Part shown: one piece after another, positions 46,055 to 57,300 of the stretch
Position numbering within the stretch: the stretch's first letter is position 1
Layout of the letters: each line of letters opens with the position of its first letter
Origin: Skermanella stibiiresistens SB22
Lineage (GTDB): Bacteria; Pseudomonadota; Alphaproteobacteria; Azospirillales; Azospirillaceae
Reading direction: 5' to 3'
Assembly (NCBI RefSeq): GCF_000576635.1
Contig: NZ_AVFL01000001.1
Span: 124,001 to 188,000 of the forward strand
Length of the DNA: 64,000 nt
Notes under the pieces: model-generated
Database searches by the model: none
Told to the model about the DNA's origin: nothing
What the model saw: the letters and a program-made list of their open reading frames with translations, nothing else
Made by a program: the position numbers and the translations under genes

Positions 46055-48451
46055 ATGACCGACCTGCATCGAGGCCATGAACATCATGACCATACTCATC
46101 ACCATACTGCGCACCAAGCCGGTCACGTGAACCAAGCGACGGTGAAGGACCCCGTCTGCGGCATGACGGTGGATCCCGAACAAACGGAGTACCAAGCACG
46201 GCATGGGAATGAAGCCTTCCACTTCTGCTCGGCACGATGCCGCGACAAGTTCGCCGCCGATCCGGAGCAGTACCTGAAGCCAGCGGCCAAACCGGCCGCT
46301 CCGGAGCAGGCGGGGCATCCCGCACCGAAGCCGGGGGTTATCTACACCTGCCCGATGCACCCGGAGATCCGCCAGGAGGGACCAGGCACCTGCCCAATCT
46401 GCGGCATGGCCCTGGAGCCTGTCACGGGCGGTGTCGAGGGCGAGCCTAATCCCGAACTCGTGGATATGACCCGGCGGTTCTGGATTGGAACCGCCCTCAC
46501 GGTGCCGCTGGTTCTCCTAGAATTGGGCGCCCATCTGCCAGGCCTCGGGCTCCACACCCTGATCTCTCCTCAGACATCCCTGTGGCTCCAGTTCCTGCTG
46601 GCAACGCCGGTGGTCCTGTGGGCGGGCTGGCTGTTGCTGGAGCGCGGATGGCGGTCGTTCGTGAACCGCAGCCTGAACATGTTCAGCCTGATAGCACTCG
46701 GCGTGGGCGTGGCCTACCTGTTCAGCCTCGTCGCGACCTTCCTGCCAGGCATCTTCCCGGTAGGCTTCCGCAATGCCGAGGGGCTGGTCTCGGTCTACTA
46801 CGAGGCAGCGGCCGTGATCACCGTGCTGGTGCTGCTCGGGCAGGTTCTGGAACTTCGGGCACGTGAGCAGACCGGGGGAGCCATCAAAGCCTTGCTGAAC
46901 CTGGCGCCGAAGACGGCGCGCCGCATCCGAACCGGCGGCGAGGATGAGGAGGTGCCGCTCGAGGCCGTCCATGTCGGTGACCGGCTGAGGATCCGCCCCG
47001 GAGAAGGCGTGCCCGTCGATGGCGAGGTGCTGGAGGGGCGCAGCGCCGTGGACGAATCCATGGTGACCGGCGAGTCCATGGCGGTCGCGAAGGAACTTGG
47101 CTCCAAGGTGATCGGCGGCACAGTGAACCAGACAGGATCCCTGGTGATGCGCGCCGACAAGGTCGGTGCGGACACCATGCTGTCCCGGATCGTGACCATG
47201 GTCGCCGAAGCCCAGCGCAGCCGGGCGCCGATCCAGCGGCTCGCCGACGTGGTTGCCGGATGGTTCGTCCCCACCGTCATGGCCATCGCCATTCTGTCCT
47301 TTATCGCTTGGGCGATTTGGGGACCGAGCCCCGCCTTTGCCTACGGACTGATCGCGGCCGTGTCGGTTCTGATCATCGCCTGCCCCTGCGCACTGGGTCT
47401 CGCCACCCCCATGTCGATCATGGTTGGTGTCGGTAAGGGCGCCACTGCGGGCGTGCTGATCAAGAACGCCGAGGCGCTGGAGCGATTCGAGAAGGTGGAC
47501 ACGCTGGTCGTCGATAAGACCGGCACGCTGACCGAGGGCAAGCCCCAGGTGACGGCGGTGGTCGCCGCCTCGGGTATGGACGAGGCAACCGTCCTGTCGC
47601 TGGCGGCCAGCCTGGAACGGTCCAGCGAACACCCCCTGGCCGCGGCTATCGTCGCCTCCGCCAAGGAGCGGGGCGTGCCAGTGGAGGATGTCGTCGATTT
47701 CGACTCCGTCACCGGTAAGGGTGTGGTCGGCAAGGTTGGCGGGCGAACGGTGGCCCTCGGCAACGCGAGGATGATGCAGGACCAAGGCATCACCCTCGGC
47801 GATCTGGAGGCGCGCGCCAACGACCTCCGGCGCGAGGGCGCCACGGCCCTGTTCGCCGCGATCGACGGCAGGCCCGGCGGCGTGATCGCGGTCGCGGATC
47901 CGATCAAGGCGAGCACGCCGCACGCGCTGGAGACGCTGCGGGCCGACGGCGTCCGGATCGTGATGCTGACCGGCGACAACCGGACCACCGCCGAGGCGGT
48001 GGCCCGCAAGCTCGGCATCGATGACGTCGAGGCCGAAGTTCTGCCCGAGGACAAGAACCAGGTCGTCAAGCGCCTGAAGGCGCAGGGCCGCGTGGTGGCG
48101 ATGGCTGGCGACGGCGTCAACGACGCCCCGGCGCTGGCGGAAGCGGACATCGGCGTCGCGATGGGCACCGGCACCGAGGTCGCGATCCAGAGTGCTGGCG
48201 TCACCCTGGTCAAGGGCGATCTCGCCGGCATCGCCCGCGCGCGGACCTTGAGCCGGGCGACGATGCGCAACATCCGCCAGAACCTGTTCCTGGCGTTCGT
48301 CTACAACGCGCTCGGCGTGCCGATCGCCGCGGGCGTCTTTTATCCGCTGTTCGGGTGGACGCTGTCGCCCATCATCGCGGCCGCGGCCATGGCCCTGAGT
48401 TCGGTATCCGTGGTGGGCAACGCTCTGCGCCTGCGAACGGTCAAGCTCTAG
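46055..48451 (+). CDS. copper P1B ATPase with YHS and metal-binding N-terminus
   Basis: 798 residues. N-terminus is His-rich ([18 protein letters not shown]), followed by a YHS domain ([20 protein letters not shown] ... [12 protein letters not shown]) and a heavy-metal-binding domain ([20 protein letters not shown]). No GMTCxxC domain is present. The core has actuator VTGES, CPC in [61 protein letters not shown] and the copper-type end ([31 protein letters not shown]). It exports copper; the different N-terminus may let it take copper from another donor than CopZ. A fragment of a sister gene lies at 20.8 kb. Confidence 0.94.
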   Translation: MTDLHRGHEHHDHTHHHTAHQAGHVNQATVKDPVCGMTVDPEQTEYQARHGNEAFHFCSARCRDKFAADPEQYLKPAAKPAAPEQAGHPAPKPGVIYTCPMHPEIRQEGPGTCPICGMALEPVTGGVEGEPNPELVDMTRRFWIGTALTVPLVLLELGAHLPGLGLHTLISPQTSLWLQFLLATPVVLWAGWLLLERGWRSFVNRSLNMFSLIALGVGVAYLFSLVATFLPGIFPVGFRNAEGLVSVYYEAAAVITVLVLLGQVLELRAREQTGGAIKALLNLAPKTARRIRTGGEDEEVPLEAVHVGDRLRIRPGEGVPVDGEVLEGRSAVDESMVTGESMAVAKELGSKVIGGTVNQTGSLVMRADKVGADTMLSRIVTMVAEAQRSRAPIQRLADVVAGWFVPTVMAIAILSFIAWAIWGPSPAFAYGLIAAVSVLIIACPCALGLATPMSIMVGVGKGATAGVLIKNAEALERFEKVDTLVVDKTGTLTEGKPQVTAVVAASGMDEATVLSLAASLERSSEHPLAAAIVASAKERGVPVEDVVDFDSVTGKGVVGKVGGRTVALGNARMMQDQGITLGDLEARANDLRREGATALFAAIDGRPGGVIAVADPIKASTPHALETLRADGVRIVMLTGDNRTTAEAVARKLGIDDVEAEVLPEDKNQVVKRLKAQGRVVAMAGDGVNDAPALAEADIGVAMGTGTEVAIQSAGVTLVKGDLAGIARARTLSRATMRNIRQNLFLAFVYNALGVPIAAGVFYPLFGWTLSPIIAAAAMALSSVSVVGNALRLRTVKL

Positions 48452-48530
48452 ACCTGACCGGGCGATCGGTTCTCCGCCTGATCCGGCTGTGTATCGGTCG
48501 TCCGCGTCGCTTCTGTAAGAGAGAAAAGCA

Positions 48531-50276
48531 ATGACTGGCCTGGATCCATTTATGGAACGTTCCCGGATTGCCTATATCTCCATGGAAATCGCGATCAAGC
48601 CTGAGATCCACACCTACAGCGGCGGCCTGGGCATCCTGGCTGGGGATGTGGCGCGTTCGTGCGCGGACCTCGAATTGCCCGTGGTTCTCGTTACCCTGGT
48701 GAGCAGAGAGGGCTATCTCCGGCAGGAGATCGCTCCGGACGGTCGGCAGGTCGATCATCCGGACCCATGGATTCCAGCGGACTGGGCGGTCCCGCTCGAT
48801 GCGATGATCGCAGTCGAGATCGAGGGTCGGCTGGTGTGGACCCGCGCCTGGCTCCATGTCGTCGAAAGCCCCCTGGGGGGCGATATCCCGGTCATCCTGC
48901 TGGACACCGATGTCGATCAAAACAACGCCGATGACCGTCGGATCACCGACAGGCTGTACGGTGGCGATGCCGTGCACAGGCTGAAGCAGGAGGCTGTCCT
49001 GGGCATCGGCGCCTCTCGCATGCTGCGCGCTCTGGGCTTCGAGATCGAATTCTACCACCTCAATGAGGGCCATGCAGCGCTCCTAGCCGTGGAGCTTCTT
49101 CGAAAAATCCCCAATCCGGTCGCCAATGAAAACCCTGACGATTGCCCATCCGATACACCATCCGACCAGGACCTATGCGCGCAGTGCCTGTTCGATGTCG
49201 CTCATGTACGGGCACGATGCGCGTTCACTACTCACACACCCGTCGAGGCCGGACATGACCGTTTCGACTACGAGGACGTCAAACGCGTCCTTGGCGACTT
49301 CATTCACGTCGATCAGCTGCGGCTGCTGGGCGGTCCGGATCACCTGAACATGACCAGGCTGGCTCTGAACCTGAGCGGCTACGTCAACGGCGTCGCGCGA
49401 CGACATGCGGAAACGACGAGACACCTGTTCCCAGGCTATCGGATCTCGGCCGTCACCAACGGAGTTCACCCCGCCACCTGGGTTCACCCTGGCCTCGCCC
49501 GCCTCCTCGATGGAGCCGTGCCGGGTTGGGGCCTCGAACCCGAGCTTCTTGTCCGGGCGGACCAGTTGCCAAATACCGAGGTCTGGGCCGCGCATCAGGA
49601 GGCCAAGCACGCCCTCCTTGACGAGATACAGCGCAGGACGGGAGTGGCGATGACGCCCGATCGGCCTTTGATCGGTTTCGCGAGGCGCATGACCGCTTAT
49701 AAGCGTCCGGACCTTCTGTTCTCTGACCTTGAACGTCTGCGTTCGATCAGTCGTTTGTTCCCATTCGAGCTGGTTATGGCGGGCAAGGCGCATCCGCGGG
49801 ATGAACCAGGCAAACAGCTGATCGAGGAGATGCACGGCCACATCCGCGACCTCGCAGGCGACATCCCGATAACGTTTGTTCCCGGCTACGACATGGAGTT
49901 CGCCCGCGCTCTGGTTTCCGGCTCGGACATCTGGCTGAACACCCCGCTGCCGCCCCTCGAAGCGTCCGGGACCAGCGGCATGAAAGCAGCGTTGAACGGT
50001 GTCCTGTGTCTCAGCACGCTTGACGGTTGGTGGCTGGAAGCGTGCATTGAGGGTGTGACCGGCTGGGCGATCGGCGACACTGCACTCGGCACGGCAGGTG
50101 ACGACGCCGAGGAGCTTTACGTCAAGCTGGAGCGCACCGTGCTTCCCCTCTATTACGGCGACAGGGATCGGTGGATTTGGATGATGAAACAATCCCTGTC
50201 CAAGATCGGAAGCTACTTCAATAGCCACCGGATGATGAAGAGCTACGCCGTCCAGGCTTACTTCGGGAGGCCATAA
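48531..50276 (+). CDS. alpha-glucan phosphorylase
   Basis: 581 residues, the short alpha-glucan phosphorylase family. Clear motifs: GGLGILAGDVARSCADLELP, FYHLNEGHAALLAVELLRKI, TTHTPVEAGHDRF, TNGVHPATWVHP, and the pyridoxal phosphate Lys 485 in GTSGMKAALNGVLCLSTLDG. It splits glucan with phosphate to give glucose 1-phosphate. Length and motifs are complete. It starts 79 bases after the copper ATPase and its stop overlaps the next ATG (TAATG). No other glycogen gene is present. The link to copper is unexplained; release of sugar phosphate under stress is a guess. Confidence 0.93.
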   Translation: MTGLDPFMERSRIAYISMEIAIKPEIHTYSGGLGILAGDVARSCADLELPVVLVTLVSREGYLRQEIAPDGRQVDHPDPWIPADWAVPLDAMIAVEIEGRLVWTRAWLHVVESPLGGDIPVILLDTDVDQNNADDRRITDRLYGGDAVHRLKQEAVLGIGASRMLRALGFEIEFYHLNEGHAALLAVELLRKIPNPVANENPDDCPSDTPSDQDLCAQCLFDVAHVRARCAFTTHTPVEAGHDRFDYEDVKRVLGDFIHVDQLRLLGGPDHLNMTRLALNLSGYVNGVARRHAETTRHLFPGYRISAVTNGVHPATWVHPGLARLLDGAVPGWGLEPELLVRADQLPNTEVWAAHQEAKHALLDEIQRRTGVAMTPDRPLIGFARRMTAYKRPDLLFSDLERLRSISRLFPFELVMAGKAHPRDEPGKQLIEEMHGHIRDLAGDIPITFVPGYDMEFARALVSGSDIWLNTPLPPLEASGTSGMKAALNGVLCLSTLDGWWLEACIEGVTGWAIGDTALGTAGDDAEELYVKLERTVLPLYYGDRDRWIWMMKQSLSKIGSYFNSHRMMKSYAVQAYFGRP

Positions 50277-50533
50277 TGAGAGATACCCCGCGTGACGGTC
50301 AGGCCTTCCAGATGGAACTCGTCGGCTGCCGCATGATGCTGATCGACGGCCACGTGGTCGAGAGCCACGTCCCCGCCTCGGCGGTCAAGCGACTGCTGGC
50401 AGATTACTCTGCCATCTGGGGCAACTCGCTGCTCGGCATACCGGCCGGCTCACTGGGCATGGAAGGACCAAGGATAAGGCCACTCGTCACCTTCGGCGAC
50501 AGCGACGAACCGCAGGTGTTCGTGATCGGATGA
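50276..50533 (+). CDS. small hypothetical protein after the phosphorylase
   Basis: 85 residues: FQMELVGCRMMLIDGHVVES, HVPASAVKRLLADYSAIWG, SPxxGMEGPRIRPLVTFGD-like end. Globular, no signal peptide, no recognised domain. ATG overlaps the phosphorylase stop, and its own stop overlaps the cytochrome start, so it is translationally locked into the operon. Confidence 0.75.
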   Translation: MRDTPRDGQAFQMELVGCRMMLIDGHVVESHVPASAVKRLLADYSAIWGNSLLGIPAGSLGMEGPRIRPLVTFGDSDEPQVFVIG

Positions 50534-51000
50534 AGCGGCATCGATCTGTGATATGGATGTGGAGTGCCACACTGGCGCTCCTCGTCGCCGGAGGCGCAGT
50601 CGCCTGGATCCTGATACCGGGCGGCGACCGGGCCGATCCGACCAATGCCGCCCAGGTGGCGCTGGGCAAGGCCGTCTATACCCAGCACTGCGCGTCGTGC
50701 CACGGAACCAACCTGGAGGGTCAGCCGAACTGGCAGTCGAGGAAGCCCGACGGGAAGATGCCCGCGCCGCCGCACGACACTACGGGGCACACTTGGCATC
50801 ATCCGGACGAGGTCCTGTTCGGCATCACCAAGCAGGGTATTGCTGCCTTCGCTCCAGCTGGGTACGAGAGCGATATGCCGTCGTTTGGCGGAGTACTGAC
50901 CGATGAAGAGATTTGGGCCGTGCTGGCTTACATCAAGATGGTTTGGCCTGACGAGATCCGACGCAGACAGGCTGCCGTTGCCGAGGGAGTCAGAAGGTAA
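50530..51000 (+). CDS. membrane-anchored c-type cytochrome
   Basis: 156 residues. N-terminal helix (VIWMWSATLALLVAGGAVAW), then a haem c domain with CASCHGTNLEGQPNW and an axial Met in YESDMPSFGGVLTDEEIWAV. The 'GMPSFGxxLTDxEIWxVLAYIK' type ending places it in the cytochrome c class I group of mobile electron carriers. GDRADPTNAAQ precedes the domain. Last confident gene of the operon that starts with the copper ATPase. Could pass electrons from copper oxidation to the oxidase; inferred. Confidence 0.9.
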   Translation: MKRHRSVIWMWSATLALLVAGGAVAWILIPGGDRADPTNAAQVALGKAVYTQHCASCHGTNLEGQPNWQSRKPDGKMPAPPHDTTGHTWHHPDEVLFGITKQGIAAFAPAGYESDMPSFGGVLTDEEIWAVLAYIKMVWPDEIRRRQAAVAEGVRR

Positions 51001-51180
51001 AGCTGACAGGCCTTCGGTCAGTTTGGCATAGGCCTGCTCCGACAGACAGCTCGAAAATTGATTTTTATAGAGTGATTCGAAGGTGGCTTCGATGATGCCA
51101 TTATGGATTTGTTGGGAGGGAGGCATGACCCGCGATGAAAAACCACCTTCTACGATCGGCACGAGTGCAGGGCTTACGCC

Positions 51181-51447
51181 TTGACTGAGGAGATCTGCAG
51201 GCGAATCCTCCTGGATCCCAGCCTAATCGACGTCGCACGGGGGCACCTGGAACGCTTCATGGACCCGGACCCACACCAGGCTCCATACTATGCGATGTGG
51301 CGGGATCTCCTCGACCTGCCGCCGGCGGAGCTCGTCGAGCACCTGCTGGAAGACAGTCCACGTGGTGATCTCGTGCGCGAGACCATGCCGAGCTTCGGAG
51401 GAATCCAGGCCGGTGAGGCCATGGAGATAATCAGGAAAATCCTATAA
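51181..51447 (+). CDS. hypothetical protein
   Basis: 88 residues from TTG: LTEEICRRILLDPSLIDVAR, GHLERFMDPDPHQAPYYAMW, then DLPPAELVEHLLEDSPRGDL. Globular and acidic. The frame is open 15 codons upstream with sequence KTTFYDRHECRAYA, so the gene may be the 3' part of a longer one whose start was lost. No recognised family. Confidence 0.45.
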   Translation: MTEEICRRILLDPSLIDVARGHLERFMDPDPHQAPYYAMWRDLLDLPPAELVEHLLEDSPRGDLVRETMPSFGGIQAGEAMEIIRKIL

Positions 51448-52077
51448 TTCCCCTGCTTCGGACATGCGTGTCCATGGTCGGCAGACGGGAGATGTTCAGA
51501 CCGTGAGACCCCTATGGCGAGATGAAGATCGCTTCCGATCCAGGTCATTTCGATCCGTCACACCGAGTCTCCAATTAGGTCAACCACAGCCTCAACAAGG
51601 GCAGATCGTACGGCAGAGGGAGACAGCACTTCAGCAGGCTCGACCAAAGGGCATGCCAAGCGTCGGCGACATGAGGCAGTTGACCGCTCCCGATCAACGC
51701 CGGCCAAGCTCATAACCAACCTCATCTTGGAATTTATTCCGGCCTACGCTGGATCAACTTTAACTATCAAACCCTTGAGGTTGAGCTATTTCTGAATGCT
51801 GTGGCCGACAAGTACGGGATGCTGATTGACCCGGCCGACTTGGAGGATGGCTGCCGGAACCGGGGCAAGAACGCGAAGGAAGGTCAGGCGAAATCTCATT
51901 GAGCGGCGTCTCAGTAAGGATCCATCTCTCATGGCTTGAAAGATGAACTCTCAATGTCAGCCTGCGGATTGAGAGCTAAGCTCTCCAAGCGTGAGAGCTC
52001 GGGAACGACAGCAAGACAATAGGTCAGAAAATCATAATTTGGTGACCTGCTGTACTGGTTGTCGCAGCGAGTCCCGC
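51448..52077. other. mostly empty stretch with one open remnant
   Basis: No confident gene. Between about 51710 and 51901 the plus strand has an ATG-less frame, QTLEVELFLNAVADKYGMLI then DPADLEDGCRNRGKNAKEGQ, protein-like but without start or known relatives. It may be the end of a lost gene. GC falls after 51900. Confidence 0.4.
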
Positions 52078-52299
52078 TTAGCAGTGCGGAACATCCTCGG
52101 CAGCCAGCTCCATCCAGCCACTCCTATAGGCCTCGCGCCAGATATGGGCCATGCTGTCGGGAACTTCCGCCGGTGGTTGAAGGCGGGGCTCACGATCGCC
52201 CTGGTAATCCGCGTAACCAGCCTGGAATCCCGAAACCATAACGGAAAGCGCCGTCACTTCCTTGTTTGTTCTCCGTGTACCCGGTCCGCGCTTTTTCAT
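52078..52299 (-). CDS. small RMF-like protein
   Basis: 73 residues. The core ALSVMVSGFQAGYADYQGDR and PAEVPDSMAHIWREAYRSGW has the layout of ribosome modulation factor-like proteins (G-x-x-AGY ... W-x-x-(A/G)Y-x-x-G). The N-terminus is basic (MKKRGPGTRRTNK). GTGAGG lies six bases before ATG 52299. If RMF-like it would bind ribosomes in slow growth; the match is to a pattern only and a phage-type small protein is also possible. Confidence 0.45.
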   Translation of the reverse strand: MKKRGPGTRRTNKEVTALSVMVSGFQAGYADYQGDREPRLQPPAEVPDSMAHIWREAYRSGWMELAAEDVPHC

Positions 52300-52419
52300 C
52301 TCAACCCTCACTATTTCCAGAGAAATAACAGTTCAGTTGGCACGCCGATGTCAGCAGAACAACAAGCGTAGCTAACTCTAAGTTGCGCATTAAGGCATTT
52401 CCGGAGTTCTCTCCAGAGA

Positions 52420-52702
52420 TTCCCCACGGGTTCCCCAAGCAGAATGACCTCATAACCCAATCCCTGGACGGGTTTCCCCACTCTCCCCAAATTACCTGCC
52501 TCGAAAAACAGGTTCCGGAAATCGATAGCAATGAAAATTTGAAAGGCAGGCGGAATGGCCGGAGGCAGGTCGGCTTAAAATGAGTAAGATCGCGCGAAGT
52601 TTATTTTTTGGAACGGGTAATTTGGGGAAAATGGGTAAATCAAACACAATCAGACACTTACAACGCCAGCTGCTGGGGAATGAATGGGAAATCGATGGGG
52701 AA
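52420..52702. repeat. TTCCCCA / TGGGGAA motif array
   Basis: TTCCCCA or CTCCCCA at 52420, 52431, 52474 and 52483, then TGGGGAA at 52623, 52674 and 52696. CCCCAAATTACC (52485-52496) and GGTAATTTGGGG (52616-52627) are perfect inverted arms. A further TGGGGAA is at 54245 beyond the IS630 relic. The 52300-52799 stretch has no gene. This resembles iterons or a protein-binding array near a mobile-element primase. Confidence 0.5.
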
Positions 52703-52799
52703 AAGCAAGAGCGCATCACTTTACCTTCCCAGGGTTTTGAACCACCTTGCACCCTACCTAGTTCATCCCGATGAAAATCGATTATCCATCGGCCGAGGA

Positions 52800-54026
52800 T
52801 CACATCGACAGAGGTTTTCCCCTCATGGTCCACTGGAATGGCTTTGCGAAGGTTTTATTGAAGAAGGCGGTGAAGCTGTTGATCTTGTCTTTGAGATCCT
52901 GGGCCGAGGTGAAGGATCCGCGGCGCAGAACCTTGCGGGCAAGGGTGGAGAACCAGAGTTCGATCTGGTTGAGCCAGGAGGCATGCTTGGGGTTAAATGG
53001 AAGCGAATGCGGTGATTGGCATCGCGTAGGAAGGCTTCCCGGCTGGCGCGCGACTTTAGAATGCCGCGCTTGTGTTTCTGCCCCAAGTCCTGGGTGACGC
53101 CGCAGCGGCGGGCGACAATCCGCACCACGCTCTCGGACAGGTGGATCTTCGGGTTGTCCGCCACGATCTATCATTGAACATATCGGGTGCGGCACCATCG
53201 AGCATGCTTTCCAGGAAGGCTGCAAAGTCGCTCTCGCACCGATGGTCGCCGATCTGACCGAACACCTGCCCGGTCGTCATGTCGAACCCGGCGATCAGGG
53301 TCTGGGTGCCATGACGGACATACTCGAACTCCCGCCGTTCAACGGCGCCCGAACGCAGGGGCAAGCCCGGCGCACTGCGTTCCAGAACCTGATGCTGGTC
53401 ATCTCGTCGAGCGAGACGGTGCGCACCCCGGCCATCGCCGCTGTTTTGGCGGCGTGGTAGGTCGCGCAGATGTCGGCGCACTTGGTGTCGAAAGCCGGAT
53501 TGGGTGCCGGCGTCAGCCAGGCGCGCACGCGATGAGGCTGGAGATCAGCCTCCCTTTAAAAAAACGCCCGACCGAGCCGTGGGAGATCGTCTCGACCAGG
53601 CCCCGCTTGATCGCTTCGCGGGCCAGTGCGCTCTGGCTCCAGTGTGTGATCAGCACCCCGCTGGCGTCCGGAGGCTCGCAGGCCAGGGCCACGATGGCGC
53701 AGATCTGTTCCGCAGTGAACGTTGGCGGCGTCCCCGAACGCGATGCATCGGCCAGCCGGTCAGCCAGCGCCGGATGAGGCTCGTCGTCCCAACGCCGTCG
53801 CCAGCACCGGACTGTCTGAACCGTAACACCCAGCCGGCGAGCAATCTCCTGATTGCCGATCCCCTTCGGCCGCCAACAGGATGATCTGCGCGCGTAGCGC
53901 CACCTGCTGCGGCGTCGAATGAGCCCGAACCAAACGGTCCAACCCCTCGCGTTCAACCGCACTCACCACGATGGGCTCAGCAGATCGCGCCATGGCTCCC
54001 TCCCCAGCATCGTCATCGATCATCAT
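52800..54026 (-). pseudogene. IS630-family transposase, multiply frameshifted
   Basis: The pieces are in several frames on the minus strand. From the right: RAHSTPQQVALRAQIILLAA (N-terminal helix-turn-helix region), IGNQEIARRLGVTVQTVRCW, DASRSGTPPTFTAEQICAIV, THWSQSALAREAIKRGLVET, then RRREFEYVRHGTQTLIAGFD, TGQVFGQIGDHRCESDFAAF and [20 protein letters not shown] with the last catalytic Glu. The order and motifs fit IS630/DDE_3. At least three frame changes make it inactive. Element ends were not identified. Confidence 0.85.
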
Positions 54027-54341
54027 AGCTTCCCTGGAACCAAGCTTAACAAAACCCGCCGAAACCTCCAGAACGCTACCAAAAGCTGTGACAAGGTGGG
54101 TTGTTCATTTCAAACGGCCTGAACTAGGCTTGTTTATTTTTCATCTTCAGATTTCTCAGCCCCTTTCTGTGGATGGGAAATATGAGTAAAGTGAGGAAAC
54201 GCTGTCGAATCGACATCTTACCGGCAGCCTTTCTGGAGAGCGCGTGGGGAAATCTGGGAAACGCTGTTCCTCCTAGCGCAGATAGGAGAACAGGCCGCGT
54301 GAGACGCGGCCTGTTCTCCCCCAATGGACGTTCTTCTGCGA
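54027..54341. other. spacer between IS630 relic and primase gene
   Basis: No gene. It holds TGGGGAA at 54245-54251 and the 16-bp hairpin at 54285-54319. GC is lower than in the primase gene. Confidence 0.5.
54285..54319 (-). terminator. 16-bp hairpin after the primase gene
   Basis: GGAGAACAGGCCGCGT and ACGCGGCCTGTTCTCC pair perfectly around GAG, 23 bases beyond the stop of the leftward primase gene. Strong terminator-like stem without a clear T-run. Confidence 0.7.
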
Positions 54342-57300
54342 TCAAGGGAAGGGGATGGTGTCGTCCTCCTCCGGCTCCTCAGACCATCTCACGTGGCCCT
54401 CCAGGACCTTCGAAGGTGCCGTCACGCTGCAGGTCTTCGCTAAGCTCTCCAGGAAGCGCATTTCGGCACTGACATCGGCCTCCTCCAACATGCCCTTGAT
54501 CAGGCTGTCCTTGACGCTCCAGTAGCCCCTCAACGTCACGCTGACGCGCCCATCCTTGATCCTCGACGGGAGTGCGGCGTCGAGCTGCTCCGTTGCGGTG
54601 GCGACCAGTTTGAACGCGCGCTGCGCGGGAGCCTCGTCCTCGCCGTCGTCAAGCAAGCCGAAGTTCATCATCTTATCCAGACCGAGAGCCTTACGGCTGA
54701 TCGGATAATGGGGAGCCACCTTTCCCCGGCCCGCGATGTACCGGCACTGCTTGCGACCCTTCTCCACCTGGCTGGCGTCGATGATTTTGCGTTTGAGTAG
54801 TTCGGTACTGAGATCGTTCTCCGAACAACGGCCGCCGGACATTTCACGAAGGAACTGCTTAGGAATATAGACGGTCTCCCTGTTATAAAGCGCGTACCCC
54901 TCGCGGGTCTGTTTCGCTCCATTACCCACAGCGACGACGGCGCTGTTCCAATTTCCGGCCAACCATGTCTGAAGATTGTCGATTGCCTCAGAAGTCGGAT
55001 TCATGCTCGACGACTTGCTGTGCTGGGACCATCCCCACAGGATCGCCTGCTTGATTTTATTGCGTATCACCTGGTCAATAATCCCGAACTTGAACATGAA
55101 ATCGGCAGATACCGACAGCACTGCGAAAGGAATGGCGGAACGCGTCGCAATGCCGGAGGTGCCGCCACTCAACTCGCCAGCCGCAGTGGTGATCAGCCTC
55201 TTGACCTCGTCTGGATTCTTGTGCAGGCCGGCCTCTATCAGGCCCCGGACAAAAGCTGGGCCCGCATTGCCGCGGTTCCTCTCCAGGCCATCCTCGATCT
55301 CCTTTACGACTGCCGGATCGACCTTGCCGTTCGTGTCAGTAACACTGATATTTGCGAATCGGACCAGCATGCCGGGATGCAGAATCTCATCATCGTCGGC
55401 CATCTTTTCCGCGATCGACATCTCGCCAGTAAGGAAGCCGAAGCTCCGCCACTTGATGGGATCCGCCATGTTCAGGTTCGCGCGCATGCGAACCTTACCC
55501 TGGCCGCCGGCTAGCATATAGATCAGGCGACCGATCACATCGCCCTTTGCCAGGCCAAGCTCGTCGAACGTGATCACAGTGCCGTTGCCGCGGCTGGCCA
55601 GCAACTCCATTGAATTTTCAGTCCCCTTGAGCGTCTGGACCAAGCCCTCCCCAATCACGATGCTCGTGTGACCGCTGGCGCTGATCTGCATCAGGATTGT
55701 TTTACCGCGACTGCTTTCGCCACTCACTGCTAGCCCGCATGTTGCGATTGACGATCCGGTTGAGAGGCCAGTTAGATTGACTAGGCAGCCTGCGCCGACG
55801 CCGGCGATACCCAGCAGCCAATGAGGAACGCCCTCAAGAAGGGCGATCTTGTGGATCGCCTGCTTCCATCCCTCGAGCGTGCCGGCGGTGGTGTCGTGCA
55901 TCAGCGCCCGAACGCTCAAATCATATGTTCTGCCGGCGTTCTCGGAGCCTGTGATGACCTCTCCCGAGGGGCAGATGAACAGAGGCTCGCCCGTGGCTAT
56001 ATCCATGTGCCATCCGGTCTTCGAATATGTCCTGATCACGTCTGCCGGCTGCGCCATGCTCAGCATGTTGATGAGGAAATCGGTGCCCATGTTCGATGAG
56101 CTGATGCCAATACCTCTGTCAAGTAATTCAGTTTTGACCTGCTTCGTATCGGCCAAGGTGGAGCGGTAAATATCGAAGAAGCGCCTAGGGGCGTCCTCAT
56201 CCATGTCCTCATAGGCGATCCGCAGGCCGGTCCTGCCGTCATCATCGACAAACTTTAGCCGGTGTGTAACGGCAACTGGCGTGGTCAACGGCCGGTAAAA
56301 AGGGTCATGCTTCTCACCTTTGACTTCGTGCACCCAGATCCTGCCCCCGTCGCCGAGAGGCTTGAAGATCAACGGATAAAGGTTCACGTAGCTTGGAAGC
56401 GGATAGGTTTTGCCATAAATTTCGTTGATGATGGCGAGATCGCCGCTCGCCTTCTTCTCACTTTCACTGATGTTGCTCTTGCGCTCTTTGGTGCGCTTCT
56501 CAACGCGTTTATCCACCGCCTTGATTAGCTGGCGTTGGGATACGCCGATCCGTTTGATTCCGGTCATCAGCCGCTGAGCGTCGCCACCATTAGTCTCCTG
56601 TAGATCGATGATCCAGTCTAGGATGTCATCGCCATAGGGATAGCCGATATCCTCAGCTGTCCTCTCGAGCACGATCTGGACTGTCAGCACTTCGCGCTCC
56701 TGAGCCGGCGCCTCAACGACGAGCACCTCCTCTTTGACGGGCTCGATGGCTGGCTCCTGAATTACTGTCGATTCGCCGGCGTCATCCGTTGGAGCAAGTG
56801 ATTTCTCGTAGATTTCGATGAATGCGCGCGCAGGTGTGGCCATGGACAGGAAGTCCGCGAACTGATCTAGGCTCCAAGCGTCTTCGACGCTTCCATCCGC
56901 ATCGGGTTCCGGTTGTACGGCGTCGCCGGCGTCCCATCCCTTGCGTTTCCCTTTCGGAGGCTTCAGGATGTAAACGTCACAGCCGAGCTCCTGAAGCTTG
57001 AAAGCCAACTCGACCATGACGCCGAAGCCCGGACCATCGTTGTCTGGCCACAGGAAGACTGCGTATCCCTTAAGATGAGTCCAGTCCGTTTTGCCAACGG
57101 CATTGGCGCCGCCGCACCAGCCGACTGTAGCGTAGCCGAGGTCAGCCAAAATCTTACGGGACAGATCGACTTTCTTTTCTCCCTCCATCACAACAACACG
57201 TTTGGTGTCGTTGGCAGCTGCATGAGCGGCAAGTCCATCAAGGCCGTAGGGTGGCCTGGGGGAGGGGAAGCTGCTGTAAGTCCAGCCCTCGCGCACAGAA

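Noticed and set aside
46517-47923. 468-codon frame antisense to the second copper ATPase
   Set aside because: His/Arg/Asp-rich shadow of a conserved gene in high-GC DNA; no motif or start signal.
52608-53015. 135-codon plus-strand frame
   Set aside because: Starts in the motif array and then runs antisense to the IS630 transposase relic.
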